DNA from: Actinomyces israelii DSM 43320
GTDB lineage: Bacteria; Actinomycetota; Actinomycetes; Actinomycetales; Actinomycetaceae
Direction: 5' to 3'
Length of the DNA: 64,000 bases
Assembly (NCBI RefSeq): GCF_000711965.1
Contig: NZ_JONS01000004.1
Span: 103,078 to 167,077 of the forward strand
Both the position numbers and the translations under genes were made by a program. Of this stretch, positions 8,315 through 17,077 are shown one piece after another. The notes under the pieces were generated by a model. The model ran no database searches and was not told the origin of the DNA. It saw only the letters and a program-made list of their open reading frames with translations. Every line of letters starts with the position of its first letter. The first letter of the stretch is position 1.

Positions 8315-9046
8315 CTACGGGGCAGTCGCAGTGCTCTCGGCGCGCTCAGCGCTCCTGTGCCGCCGCGGAGGCAGAAGGCCCGCGTCGGCCAGCGCGGCGC
8401 GCAGGGCGCCGGCCCCGGTGAAGAGGTGCGTGCGCAGGCCGACGCTCCTGGCACCGTCGATGTTGGCCGGGGAGTCATCGACGAAGAGGGTGCGTGCGGG
8501 GTCGAGGCCGTAGCGAGTCAGCAGGATCCGGTAGAGTGCCGGGTCGGGCTTGACCAGGTGCTCGGCCCCAGAGACGACGACGCCGTGGAAGCGCGCGAGC
8601 TGGGGCATAAGACGCCGGGAGGCGGCGAAGAGAACGTCATTGAAGTTGGTCAGGGCGTACAGGGGCGCTCCCGCGGCGAGGAGATCGTCGACGAGGGGCG
8701 CCATGCCGGGCACCGGACCGGTGAGCGAGTCCTCGAAGTGGTCCCAGTACAGGCGCTGAATGCGCTCCCACTCGGGGCGGTCGGGGTGAGCAGCGACCAG
8801 GTCGGCGAGGATGTCGCCGAGGGGCTCACCGGCATCGGCGCGGGCGTTGAGGGAGCCGAAGTCGGCGTCCGCGCAGAACTCGTGCCACAGCGCCGTGGGC
8901 ACACGACCCGCGACGGCGCCGATGGCCTCCCAGGCGTACAGGACGTTGCCCACGTCCAGGACGACGGCGGTGACCGGTCGGAGCGGGACCCGCTCGGGCG
9001 AGTCCACCGAGTCGGTGGAGTCGGTCGGTAAGTCTGCTGAGTCCAT
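8315..9046 (-). CDS. HAD-superfamily hydrolase (IA variant 3, YihX-like sugar-phosphate phosphatase)
   Basis: This 243-residue cytosolic phosphatase-like protein has HAD motif I in the DxGN form (VVLDVGNVLY, Asp31), as in YihX-type enzymes. It also has an alpha-helical cap, motif II LYALTNFND, motif III Lys in LVKPDPALY and motif IV LFVDDSPANI. The N-terminus is a Thr/Asp/Ser-rich stretch. The substrate is unknown; glucose 1-phosphate or a related small phosphate is a family-based guess. It leads the transcription unit HAD-fmt-rsmB-rpe. Confidence 0.8.
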   Translation of the reverse strand: MDSADLPTDSTDSVDSPERVPLRPVTAVVLDVGNVLYAWEAIGAVAGRVPTALWHEFCADADFGSLNARADAGEPLGDILADLVAAHPDRPEWERIQRLYWDHFEDSLTGPVPGMAPLVDDLLAAGAPLYALTNFNDVLFAASRRLMPQLARFHGVVVSGAEHLVKPDPALYRILLTRYGLDPARTLFVDDSPANIDGARSVGLRTHLFTGAGALRAALADAGLLPPRRHRSAERAESTATAP

Positions 9047-9660
9047 GACCGGACGATCTCAGCCCCGTACAGTGCCGGGCAAGCCGGCCAGGACGGTGCT
9101 CGCGTAGCAGTCGAAGATGGTGCGTGCGTACCAGTTTCGCCCGGACACGGCTCTTCCGGGACCGCTCGGGGCGACGTCGAGATTGGCGGATCGCACAACT
9201 AGACGGCATCGCGCTGCCGTGCGCACTCCTCGCGTGGTCACAGTGAATCGTTGGGAGATCAAGAGACGGTGGCGGTCCTTGCCGCCCCGCGACAACAGGA
9301 GTGTTGAGGGTCACAACAAAGATGAGGCGGTTTGCGGGAGCGGCTTCCCCATCCCGACCAGAAGTAGTACGCTCGTACCAGTCGAGCGGGGACGTGATCC
9401 GTGCCACCGCGCGTCTTCTGTTTTCCACGGCACAGGGCTGTGCCAGAGAGGGAGCGATGACACTGATGCTGTCGCCCATCGGCTCCGGAGCCGGGGAGCC
9501 CCGGCGGATCGCTGCGCCGTCCCGAAGCCGCGGCACCCCGGTTCGCGCCGAGAGCCCGGAGGGTTCGCAGAGCGCCGGCCGCCTCCTCGGCGGTACAGTC
9601 GCCCTCTAACGCCCTCTAACCGTTCACTTTCGCCAACTATTCGCTGATGTAGGAGTTGTT
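9047..9660. other. 614-bp intergenic region at the island's left boundary
   Basis: This divergent gap separates the HAD-fmt operon from the plus-strand island. No reading frame in it looks like a real protein. It contains a small hairpin with CGCTCG/CGAGCG arms (9370-9388) and a perfect 10-bp tandem repeat GCCCTCTAAC at 9601-9620, about 40 bp upstream of the carbamoyltransferase GTG. The island promoter should lie here. I see no guanidine-riboswitch-like motif. Confidence 0.5.
9601..9620. repeat. Perfect tandem repeat of GCCCTCTAAC
   Basis: Two adjacent copies of a 10-bp unit lie about 40 bp upstream of the first island gene. One helical turn of spacing would suit a regulator bound in tandem, but the factor is unknown. 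Confidence 0.6.
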
Positions 9661-10671
9661 GTGGGTCATTTGTTGTCTGGTCGTCATTTTCTGAGGGAGC
9701 TGGACTTCTCTGCTGAGGAGTGGGGGTCGTTGCTGGATCTGGCTGGGGAGCTGAAGGCGGCGAAGCGGTCTGGTTGTGAGGTGCGGCGTCTGGTGGGGCG
9801 GAATATCGCTCTGGTCTTTGAGAAGACCTCGACGCGGACGCGGTGCTCGTTCGAGGTGGCGGCCTATGACCAGGGGGCGCGGGTGACGTACCTGGACCCG
9901 TCGGGCTCCCAGCTGGGGCACAAGGAGTCGGTGGCGGACACGGCGCGGGTGCTGGGCCGGTTCTATGACGGGATCGAGTTCCGGGGCAGCCGGCAGGAGC
10001 ACGTCGAGACGCTGGCGGAGCTGTCGGGGGTGCCGGTGTGGAACGGTCTGACCGACCAGTGGCACCCCACGCAGATGCTGGCCGACCAGCTGACGATGCT
10101 GGAGCACTCGGGGGGCCGGCCGCTGGGGGAGGTGTCCCTGGCCTACCTGGGGGACGCTCGTAACAACGTGGCCCACTCCCTGCTGGTGTCGGGGGCGCTG
10201 ATGGGCATGGACGTGCGCATGGTCTGCCCGGGCGAGCTGCGGCCCGAGGCGGGTGTGGTGGCCGCGGCCGAGGGCCTGGCCGCGGGCAGCGGCGGCCGGG
10301 TCACGGTCACCGAGGACCCGGCCGCGGGCGTGGAGGGGGTGGACTTCCTGTACACCGACGTGTGGGTCTCCATGGGCGAGCCCAAGGAGGTGTGGGACTC
10401 CCGGATCGGCCTGCTGCGCCCCTACCAGGTCAACGCGGCCCTGGTCCGGGCCACCGGCAACCCCGGCGTGAGGTTCCTGCACTGCCTGCCGGCCTTCCAC
10501 GACCGGGGCACCGCGGTGGGGGCCGAGATCTACGACAGGACCGGCATGGAGGGCCTGGAGGTCACCGACGAGGTGTTCGAGTCCGAGGCCAGTATCGTCT
10601 TCGACCAGGCCGAGAACCGCATGCACACCATCAAGGCGGTCATGGTGGCCACCCTGGGGGACTGGGAGTGA
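9661..10671 (+). CDS. arcB: Ornithine carbamoyltransferase, catabolic (ArcB) type
   Basis: The enzyme interconverts ornithine plus carbamoyl phosphate and citrulline plus phosphate. The 336-residue protein has the carbamoyl-phosphate motif [13 protein letters not shown], the ornithine-specific DVWVSMGE loop and HCLPAFHD with the catalytic cysteine. These argue for ornithine over putrescine or N-acetyl/succinyl-ornithine. Start GTG 9661 has AGGAG 4 nt upstream. Codon use in the first 200 bp is T/G-richer than in neighbours. Pairing with carbamate kinase points to breakdown of citrulline to ATP, not arginine synthesis. An anabolic argF role cannot be excluded. Confidence 0.9.
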   Translation: MGHLLSGRHFLRELDFSAEEWGSLLDLAGELKAAKRSGCEVRRLVGRNIALVFEKTSTRTRCSFEVAAYDQGARVTYLDPSGSQLGHKESVADTARVLGRFYDGIEFRGSRQEHVETLAELSGVPVWNGLTDQWHPTQMLADQLTMLEHSGGRPLGEVSLAYLGDARNNVAHSLLVSGALMGMDVRMVCPGELRPEAGVVAAAEGLAAGSGGRVTVTEDPAAGVEGVDFLYTDVWVSMGEPKEVWDSRIGLLRPYQVNAALVRATGNPGVRFLHCLPAFHDRGTAVGAEIYDRTGMEGLEVTDEVFESEASIVFDQAENRMHTIKAVMVATLGDWE

Positions 10672-10766
10672 CGGTGACGCAGGCGAGACAGGCCGGACAG
10701 GCCCGGCAGGCCGGGCAGGCCGGGCAGGCCGGGGTGAGCGCGGTGAGCGGGGGGGAGAGCCGATGA
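10668..10766 (+). CDS. Possible 32-codon linker ORF bridging arcB and arcC
   Basis: GTG 10668 overlaps the arcB stop (GTGA) and the frame ends in a TGA that overlaps the arcC start (ATGA). The frame is open throughout and encodes a Gln/Ala/Gly repeat peptide ([15 protein letters not shown] core). It may carry ribosomes across the gap so arcC stays translationally coupled. It may also be a chance product of the 9-bp repeat, since nothing in the peptide is recognisable. Confidence 0.3.
   Translation: MTVTQARQAGQARQAGQAGQAGVSAVSGGESR
10689..10733 (+). repeat. Five tandem 9-bp repeats (CAGGCCGGG type)
   Basis: There are five contiguous 9-nt units, three identical CAGGCCGGG and two single-base variants, in the gap between arcB and arcC. 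The multiple-of-three unit keeps the bridging frame open whatever the copy number. Confidence 0.85.
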
Positions 10767-11737
10767 GGATCGTCGCGGCGCTGGGCGGCAACGCCCTGCT
10801 GGAGCGCGGGCAGGTGCCCGACGCGGCCGTCCAGGTGGCCAACGTGCGCGCCGCCGCGGCGCGCCTGGCCGAGCTGGCGCAGGACCACGAGCTGGTCATC
10901 ACCCACGGCAACGGCCCCCAGGTGGGGGTCCTGGCCCTGGAGTCGGCCGACGACCAGCGGCTGTCCGAGCCCTACCCCTTCGACACCCTGGGCGCCCAGA
11001 CCCAGGGCATGATCGGCTACTGGCTGCTCCAGGCCATGCAGAACGCCCTGCCCGGGCGCCAGGTCGCCTCCATGGTCAACCAGACCCTGGTCCTGGCCGG
11101 CGACCCCGCCCTGGAGCACCCCACCAAGTTCGTCGGCGAGGTCTACACCAGGGACGAGGCCCAGGCCCTGGCCGCCACGCGCGGGTGGACCGTGCGCCCC
11201 GACGGCGAGCACTACCGGCGCGTGGTCGGCTCCCCCGCCCCCCAGCGCGTGATCGAGACCCGCCTGGTGCGCACCCTGCTCCAGGCCGGCGCCGTGGTCA
11301 TCTGCGCCGGAGGCGGCGGCGTGCCCGTCATCCGCAACACCCACGGCAAGCTCCAGGGCATCGAGGCCGTCATCGACAAGGACCTCACCGCCGCCGTCCT
11401 GGCCGAGGACCTCGAGGCCGACGCCCTGCTCATCCTCACCGACGTCAACGGCGTCTACACCCACTACGGCACACCCCACGCCAAGCAGATCCCCCGCGCC
11501 ACCCCCACCACCCTGCGCGCCCTCAACCCACCCGCAGGATCCATGGGACCCAAGGTCGAGGCCGTCTGCCGCTTCGTCGAGCTCACCGGAGACATGGCCG
11601 CCATCGGCCGCCTCCACGACGCCACCCACATCATCCAAGGCACCGCCGGCACCATCATCACCCCCGGCGGCAGCTACGGAAACCCCAACGACCTCCAACC
11701 ACCCCAGCCGGCGGCCGGCGGGCCCGAACGGGCCTGA
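10763..11737 (+). CDS. arcC: Carbamate kinase
   Basis: Carbamate kinase makes ATP from carbamoyl phosphate and ADP, the energy-yielding last step of arginine, agmatine and related fermentations. The 324-residue amino-acid-kinase fold begins [16 protein letters not shown] and has HGNGPQVG, CAGGGGVPVI, TDVNGVYTHYG and GSMGPKVEA, the usual signatures. Length is normal. It is tightly linked to arcB and 146 bp from the amidinotransferase, the arrangement expected for a carbamoyl-phosphate-based catabolic operon. Confidence 0.94.
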   Translation: MRIVAALGGNALLERGQVPDAAVQVANVRAAAARLAELAQDHELVITHGNGPQVGVLALESADDQRLSEPYPFDTLGAQTQGMIGYWLLQAMQNALPGRQVASMVNQTLVLAGDPALEHPTKFVGEVYTRDEAQALAATRGWTVRPDGEHYRRVVGSPAPQRVIETRLVRTLLQAGAVVICAGGGGVPVIRNTHGKLQGIEAVIDKDLTAAVLAEDLEADALLILTDVNGVYTHYGTPHAKQIPRATPTTLRALNPPAGSMGPKVEAVCRFVELTGDMAAIGRLHDATHIIQGTAGTIITPGGSYGNPNDLQPPQPAAGGPERA

Positions 11738-11883
11738 GAACGTCAACGTACCGGCCCGATCAAGGAGGTGGTCCACCGCACCAAGTCATGACGGCGCCCT
11801 CTCGCCGTCGCTGCCGCACTATCAGCCCAACCATCGGCCCTGCTGAGGGCCTGTTCGCAATGCACAAGGAAGTGACATAACAC

Positions 11884-13011
11884 ATGACGAAGATCGTCAA
11901 CTCCTGGAACGACTTCGACCCGCTCAAGCACGTGATCGTGGGGCGTGCGGACTTCTCGGTCATCCCGCCGGAGGAGCCCGCCACCTCGGAGAAGGTGCCG
12001 ATCGACTCCGAGATGCGCGGCATGTGGGGGCCTCGCCCCACCGCGACCGTCGAGGCGGCCAACGAGCAGCTGGACAACTACGTCAAGATCCTTGAGGGTC
12101 TGGGCGTCAAGGTGGACCGTCCCACGCCGCTGCAGTGGAACCAGGCCATCCAGACCCCGGACTTCCGCACGGAGTCGGGTTTCACCCAGATGCCTCCTCG
12201 CGACATCCTGCTCACCATCGGTGAGGAGATCATGTCCTCGGCGAACTCCTTCCGCTGCCGCTACTTCGAGTACCTGGCCTACTGGCCGCTGATGAACCAG
12301 TACTTCGAGGAGGACCCGGAGTTCAAGTGGACCCAGGCCCCCCGGCCGCGCCTGACCGACAAGTCCTACAAGCACAACTACTACGACGAGAAGATCTCCA
12401 TCGAGGAGCGTCTGGAGCGCACGGCCGCCAAGGACTTCGTGACCACCGAGGTCGAGCCCATGTGGGACGCCGCCGACGTCATGCGGGTGGGCAAGGACCT
12501 GTTCATCCAGCACGGCCTGACCACCAACCGGAAGGCCATGGAGTGGTTCAAGCGGTACTACCCCGACTTCCGCGTCCACGCCGTCAACTTCCCGGGCGAC
12601 CCCTACCCGATCCACATCGACGCGACCTTCGTGCCGCTGCGGCCGGGCCTGATCATCAACAACCCGCACCGTCACCTGCCTGAGGAGCAGCGCAAGATCT
12701 TCGAGGCCAACGACTGGCAGATCGTTGACGCCGCGCCGCCGGCTCACACCACGCCGCCGCCGCTGTGCTACTCCTCGGTGTGGCTGTCCATGAACTGCCT
12801 GGTGATCGACCACAAGACCGTGTGCGTCGAGGCCAGCGAGGTCCACCAGATGGAGCAGATGGACAAGCTGGGAATGAACGTCATCCCCGTGCCCTTCCGC
12901 GACGCCTACGCCTTCGGCGGCGGCCTGCACTGCGCGACCGCGGACGTCTACCGCGAGGGCACCTGCGAGGACTACTTCCCCAACCAGGTCGACGACCCGA
13001 CCCTGGTCTGA
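11884..13011 (+). CDS. Arginine:glycine-amidinotransferase-like enzyme (guanidino-group-modifying superfamily)
   Basis: The 375-residue protein aligns along its length with the AGAT/StrB family; it is not an arginine deiminase (too short, wrong motifs). Using human AGAT numbering from memory, catalytic Asp254, His303 and Cys407 correspond to Asp195 (WDAADVMRVG), His244 (HIDATF) and Cys350 (GGGLHCATADV). Substrate residues Asp170, Asp305, Arg322 and Ser354/355 are kept as Asp107, Asp246, Arg263 and Ser297/298. The flap reads DPYPIHID where AGAT has DPNPMHID, changing two acceptor-side residues. It occupies the place arcA has in arginine-deiminase operons and lies next to creatininase, so creatine-to-ornithine amidino transfer, or a hydrolytic variant, is plausible. 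RBS AAGGAAG is about 11 nt upstream of the ATG. Confidence 0.85.
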   Translation: MTKIVNSWNDFDPLKHVIVGRADFSVIPPEEPATSEKVPIDSEMRGMWGPRPTATVEAANEQLDNYVKILEGLGVKVDRPTPLQWNQAIQTPDFRTESGFTQMPPRDILLTIGEEIMSSANSFRCRYFEYLAYWPLMNQYFEEDPEFKWTQAPRPRLTDKSYKHNYYDEKISIEERLERTAAKDFVTTEVEPMWDAADVMRVGKDLFIQHGLTTNRKAMEWFKRYYPDFRVHAVNFPGDPYPIHIDATFVPLRPGLIINNPHRHLPEEQRKIFEANDWQIVDAAPPAHTTPPPLCYSSVWLSMNCLVIDHKTVCVEASEVHQMEQMDKLGMNVIPVPFRDAYAFGGGLHCATADVYREGTCEDYFPNQVDDPTLV

Positions 13012-13024
13012 GCCAAGGGACGAA

Positions 13025-13063
13025 CGGCGGGGGCAGCCCACATCCAGAACGCCGCCCCCGCCG
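13025..13063 (+). terminator. GC-rich hairpin after the amidinotransferase gene
   Basis: Perfect 10-bp arms CGGCGGGGGC and GCCCCCGCCG are separated by 19 nt, starting 14 bp after the stop. No T-run follows, as is common in actinobacteria. It may end or attenuate transcription of the first island segment. Confidence 0.55.
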
Positions 13064-13235
13064 CTCGGAGCGCCCAAGCGTCGAACGACAGGAGAATGAA
13101 GCAGCCGTCCCCGCTCATTTGTTCTAGTTCTTTGAGTGCATCCATGGCCGTCCGCAGGACGCGGGCCGGTTCTGCGATGAAACTTCAGAAACACTTTGAC
13201 TGAATACCTATCTATGTACCGCAAAGGAGCGGAAG

Positions 13236-14282
13236 TTGGATACAGCAGCCCGCGCAAAGCTCAAAGGCTTCGGACTCATGTTCTTGTCATCGAGCCTCAT
13301 GGGCGGAATTGGGGCGTTCGCCCGCTACATTGACGCCCCCGGAGACTTCATCTCCTTCTTCCGCAGCTTCAGCGGACTGATCGGCATGTCGCTGTTCTTC
13401 CTCCTCGTAGGAGGGTTCGCCAAGGTCAGGGCGACCAGGTTCACCCCGTCAATCTTTTTCTCCGGACTCTTCCTCGGGCTGCTGTCCGCCCTCTATGTCA
13501 TCTCCACCCAGTACACCACCCTCGCCAACGCCTCATTCCTCATCTACACCGGGCCAGTTTATTCCACCATCCTGGCGACAATATTCCTCAAAGAGCCATT
13601 CAGGCCCGCGATGATAGGCTCGCTGGGGGCCGTGGTGGTCGGAACCCTTCTGATCGTCCAGATCATATCAGGCGCGGGATTCAAGCTCGATCTTGATCCC
13701 AAGTACGCCTTCGGGAACATTATCGGCCTGCTCTCCGGCGTGGCCTACGGTCTCTACCTCTTCGCTTCGCGCTACCGAACGGACTGCGATTCCAATGTCC
13801 GGGCCTGGTACAATTTCCTCTTCGCCGTGGTCACCATCGGAGTCATGGTCGCCGTGCGCTGGCCGCAGCTCACCTACGTGGTTCGTGAGAAGGTTGACGG
13901 CGTCCCCACGGCCAAGCTTGACGAATCCGGAAACACCGTGACCGCCCCATGGGACCTGTTCAGCATGGACGCGCGCACCTGGGCGGTGCTCATCGTCGCC
14001 GCCCTGGTGACCGGGTTCGGAGCCTTCTACTTCCTCACCCTGGCAAGCAAGATCCTTCTTGCGGGCGAGCTGGCAACCATCTCCTACCAGGAGACCATCA
14101 TGGCCTCATTGCTGGGCCTCGCCTTCTTCCGGGAGCATCTGTCAGGGATGCAGATGCTGGGCGGGCTGCTTATCATCAGCGGTGGCGTCTCCCAGGTATA
14201 CTTCTCCACACGGGGGAAGAAGAGCAGGACTGACAAGATCAGACCAGAACCAGGGCAGAAGGAGGTCTCCCGGCCCCAGTAG
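13236..14282 (+). CDS. EamA/DMT-superfamily transporter
   Basis: This 348-residue membrane protein has about ten hydrophobic segments in two EamA-like halves. The first half contains STQYTTLANASFLIYTGPVY with EPFRPAMIG; the second contains GELATISYQETIMASLLGLAFF and HLSGMQMLGGLLIISG. It starts at TTG 13236, with AAGGAG 6 nt upstream. A soluble insertion lies between the halves (DESGNTVTAPWDLF). DMT carriers export or exchange metabolites. Here sarcosine, ornithine or an amino-acid product is a context-based guess. The gene is less GC-rich than the housekeeping genes. Confidence 0.82.
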   Translation: MDTAARAKLKGFGLMFLSSSLMGGIGAFARYIDAPGDFISFFRSFSGLIGMSLFFLLVGGFAKVRATRFTPSIFFSGLFLGLLSALYVISTQYTTLANASFLIYTGPVYSTILATIFLKEPFRPAMIGSLGAVVVGTLLIVQIISGAGFKLDLDPKYAFGNIIGLLSGVAYGLYLFASRYRTDCDSNVRAWYNFLFAVVTIGVMVAVRWPQLTYVVREKVDGVPTAKLDESGNTVTAPWDLFSMDARTWAVLIVAALVTGFGAFYFLTLASKILLAGELATISYQETIMASLLGLAFFREHLSGMQMLGGLLIISGGVSQVYFSTRGKKSRTDKIRPEPGQKEVSRPQ

Positions 14283-14346
14283 CAGCATCCTGAGCGGACA
14301 GTCAGGCACCACAGCACGCAGGCGCACCCACGAAAGGGGTCCACCA

Positions 14347-15114
14347 ATGAATCAGGAACGCAACATTACCCGTTTGGACGCTTTCACCTACCGCACGCTG
14401 ATCGAGGGCGACCCGGTCATGCTCATCCCGGTGGGCTCCGTCGAGCAGCACGGCCCGCACATGCCCTTGGGTGTTGACATGATGCTGTCCACCAAGATGG
14501 CCGAGCTCGTGGCCGAGAAGACTGGCGCCCTGGTGGGCCCGACCATCACCACCGGATACAAGTCGCAGCAGCGCTCGGGGGGCGGCAACCACATCGTCGG
14601 CTCCTTCGGATTCGACGCCGCCACCGTCATCGGCATCTGCCGCACTTTCGTGCAGGAGTTCGCACGGCACGGACTCAAGAGTGTCGCGTTCGTCAACGGT
14701 CACTACGAGAACTACCAGTTCATCTACGAGGGTGTCGATCTGGCTCTGCGCGACCTGGCGGTGCAGGGCGCTCCTCAGGTGATGCTCTTGTCCTACTGGG
14801 ACTTCGTGACCGAGAAGGTCATCTCTCGTCTGTACCCCGACGGTTTTCCGGGATGGGACGTCGAGCACGGCGGCGTGATGGAGACTTCGCTCATGCTCGA
14901 GTACTTCCCGGACCTGGTGCGCATGGAGCGTATCATGGACCTGCCCGCCGCCGACCTGCCTCCCTACGACCTGCTGCCCGTGGACCCGACGCTGACTCCG
15001 GAGTCCGGATGCCTCTCGTCCGCCGCAGACGCGAGCGCCGAGAAGGGGCGAATCCTTGCTGACTCCATTGTGACGGGCATCATCGGGGCTCTCCGGAGCA
15101 GATTCACGGTATAG
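14347..15114 (+). CDS. crnA: Creatininase (creatinine amidohydrolase)
   Basis: Creatininase reversibly hydrolyses creatinine to creatine. This 255-residue protein matches the Pseudomonas enzyme far beyond fold level. Metal ligands of that enzyme (Glu34, His36, Asp45, His120, Glu122; numbering from memory) correspond to Glu33 and His35 (SVEQHGPH), Asp44 (LGVDMM), His119 and Glu121 (VNGHYENYQF). The creatininase-specific Trp154 and Trp174 are kept as Trp151 (LSYWDFV) and Trp170 (GFPGWDVEHGG), and Ser78 as Ser77 (YKSQQRSGGGNH). This argues against other superfamily members such as the mycofactocin or riboflavin-pathway amidohydrolases. ATG 14347 has AAGGGG upstream. No creatinase gene is nearby. 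Confidence 0.9.
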   Translation: MNQERNITRLDAFTYRTLIEGDPVMLIPVGSVEQHGPHMPLGVDMMLSTKMAELVAEKTGALVGPTITTGYKSQQRSGGGNHIVGSFGFDAATVIGICRTFVQEFARHGLKSVAFVNGHYENYQFIYEGVDLALRDLAVQGAPQVMLLSYWDFVTEKVISRLYPDGFPGWDVEHGGVMETSLMLEYFPDLVRMERIMDLPAADLPPYDLLPVDPTLTPESGCLSSAADASAEKGRILADSIVTGIIGALRSRFTV

Positions 15115-15460
15115 GCGGCCCCCGGGCGTGCGGGGCTGTGTCAGGATTGCGGGTGATGGCCGGGCGCTCAGTGGGGCGAACGCGATCGCGACCAGGGAGC
15201 GCCGACGCGCGGAGGCTGGCAGAATTGCTCCCGATGAGAGCGATCGACCTGCGCCGGATACCATATGTGCTGTCATATCGCAGCGCTCTTCGCAGCTCGC
15301 GATGCGTTTGCGCGCACCGCGAGCCGTGCGAGCGCCGCACATCGGTCGATGAATGCCCTGCCGGCGGGCGGAGACCTCCGGGACGCCGCTCTCGCCGCTA
15401 CTCAGTCGATCGTTGCCGGCAATACCGTCCTCGCCACCGATGAGACCCTGAAGAGGTTAT
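15115..15460. other. 346-bp gap between creatininase and BCCT genes
   Basis: No recognised gene or strong hairpin is seen. The CATATGTGCTGTCATATC stretch near 15263-15280 is locally AT-richer and may be promoter material. A short frame, ATG 15349 to 15498, has reasonable codon use (product begins MNALPAGGDLRDAALAATQS) and overlaps the BCCT start; I cannot support it as a gene. Confidence 0.4.
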
Positions 15461-17077
15461 GTGACCATGGATATTCGAGTACCTTCAAAGGATCCTGACT
15501 CGGAGGAGGCCCCTTCCGCCTCCGCTGCGACTCCCCAGGACCGGGATGACCGGGCCATCAAGTCTGTCAGTCTCCTCCTGGTCGGTGTCGTTGTTGTCGT
15601 CACCGTGTTCAACGGCGAGGTCGCCGCGCGCGCGATTGAGGTGTTTAGGACCTTCGTCACCCGCAACTTCACCTGGTATTTTGTGGTGCTTGCCACGTTG
15701 GCGTTGTTCTTCTGCATCTATATGGCAGCGGGAAGACGCGGATCCATCGTGCTCGGAGGAGAGGGCGCCAAGCCCGAGTACGGCCGCTTCGCCTGGTACT
15801 CGATGCTCTTCGCCTGCGGTCAGGGGATCGGACTGATCTTCTGGTCCGTCGCCGAGCCCGTCCTGGTCAAGGGCGACGATCCGATTCAGGACCGGATCAG
15901 TGTCGACAAGCTGGACGGCGCGCTGATCTGGGGATATTTCCACTGGGCGGTGCACGCATGGGCCATCTACTGTGTTGTCGCCCTGTGCCTGGCGCTCTCG
16001 TTCCACAACCGCAAAGCGGCGATGACATTCCGGGACGCCGTGGTCGGGATGTTCCCCGAGGGAGCCCGCCGGACGGTCGGTCTCGTGGTCGAGGTCATTG
16101 CGATCCTGGCGACGGTATTCGGGCTGTCTACTTCTTTCGCGTTTGCGGCCATGCAGCTCACGGCCGGCCTGGAGCAGACCTTCAACCTGGACGGCGGCGG
16201 CGTGATCCGCATGGTCGTCATCATTGGGATCGGCGTCCTGGCCGGGGCCAGTGTCTACCTGGGCATTGAGAAGGGCATGAAGCGCGTCAGCGAGGTCAAC
16301 TCCATCTTGTCGATCGTGCTCGTCGTCGGAGTTCTTCTCGCCGGCCCGACCCTCTACCTGCTCTCGGTCCTGCCGCAGACTGCGGGTCAGTACCTCTGGT
16401 CGATGTGGTGGATGGGCACCTGGGCCGACGCCGGTTCCGCGATGGCTCCCCTGCACTCGTGGAAAGACAGCTGGAACGGCATGTGGACCGTGTTCATCTG
16501 GTGCTGGTGCTGGGCCTTCTCGCCGTTCGTCGGGTCGTTCATCGCTCGGATCTCTCGCGGCCGCTCGGTTCGAGAGTTCGTCATCGGCGTGCTCGGCATC
16601 CCGTCGGCGATCTGCGTCATCTGGATCGGTGTCGTCGGGGGCGCAGCTCTGTTCTACGACGAGACCAGAAACGGCGTGGTCACCAAGGCCGTCGGACAGG
16701 ACACCTCGCTCGGGCTGTTCGCCATGCTGAAGGAGCTGCCCTACCGGCCGGTAGTTTTCGTTCTCCTGCTGGCCGCAACCATCCTGGTGGGAACCTACTA
16801 CCTGACATCGCTGGATTCCGGCGTCCATGCGCTGAGCGGCTTCGTGTCCTCGGCCGCCAGGCCGTCGAGACTATTCCGGGTCGCGCTGGTTGCGGGTATC
16901 GCGGCCATCGCGTTTCTGCTCCTCAGCATCGGCGGTGAGAGCGTGGTCGGCACGGTTCAGACCGGTACTATTATCGGAGCGCTCCCCTATACCATCGTGG
17001 TGCTGCTAATGATGGCCAATACAGTCCGCCAGACGAATCTGGAGCCCGGGTCTCAGCAGGATCCCCCTCAGGGCTGA
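15461..17077 (+). CDS. BCCT-family transporter (betaine/carnitine/choline type)
   Basis: This 538-residue carrier has about 12 transmembrane segments. The family signature WAFSPFVGSFIARISRGRS is intact, with REFV following. The TM3 glycine motif is GQGIG (residues 120-124) instead of the GMGIG of betaine carriers, and TM4 keeps WGYFHWAVHAW. The aromatic box in TM8 reads WCWCWAF. BCCT carriers take up zwitterionic or quaternary-amine solutes. Creatine, a zwitterionic guanidino acid, or creatinine is the context-based candidate. Start GTG 15461 has AAGAGG 4 nt upstream; ATG 15467 is an alternative. Confidence 0.88.
   Translation: MTMDIRVPSKDPDSEEAPSASAATPQDRDDRAIKSVSLLLVGVVVVVTVFNGEVAARAIEVFRTFVTRNFTWYFVVLATLALFFCIYMAAGRRGSIVLGGEGAKPEYGRFAWYSMLFACGQGIGLIFWSVAEPVLVKGDDPIQDRISVDKLDGALIWGYFHWAVHAWAIYCVVALCLALSFHNRKAAMTFRDAVVGMFPEGARRTVGLVVEVIAILATVFGLSTSFAFAAMQLTAGLEQTFNLDGGGVIRMVVIIGIGVLAGASVYLGIEKGMKRVSEVNSILSIVLVVGVLLAGPTLYLLSVLPQTAGQYLWSMWWMGTWADAGSAMAPLHSWKDSWNGMWTVFIWCWCWAFSPFVGSFIARISRGRSVREFVIGVLGIPSAICVIWIGVVGGAALFYDETRNGVVTKAVGQDTSLGLFAMLKELPYRPVVFVLLLAATILVGTYYLTSLDSGVHALSGFVSSAARPSRLFRVALVAGIAAIAFLLLSIGGESVVGTVQTGTIIGALPYTIVVLLMMANTVRQTNLEPGSQQDPPQG

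Noticed and set aside
9370..9388. Hairpin CGCTCG/CGAGCG as a terminator
   Set aside because: The stem is only 6 bp and it lies far from any gene end, in a divergent gap.
9117..9647. Possible gene in the 614-bp gap before arcB
   Set aside because: The product is Arg/Pro/Ser-rich without hydrophobic core or motif, and third-position base use is not that of a gene.
9047..9660. Guanidine-type riboswitch or ARG box before the amidino-metabolism genes
   Set aside because: No conserved guanidine-riboswitch motif or convincing ARG-box palindrome can be seen by eye; a covariance-model search would be needed.
11884..13011. Arginine deiminase or agmatine deiminase
   Set aside because: Length and motifs (HIDATF, GGGLHC, DAAD) match the amidinotransferase branch, not the roughly 410-residue ArcA or the agmatine deiminase family.
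15349..15498. Short frame overlapping the BCCT start
   Set aside because: Codon use is acceptable but there is no ribosome-binding site or recognisable sequence, and it overlaps the transporter start. Kept only as a note.
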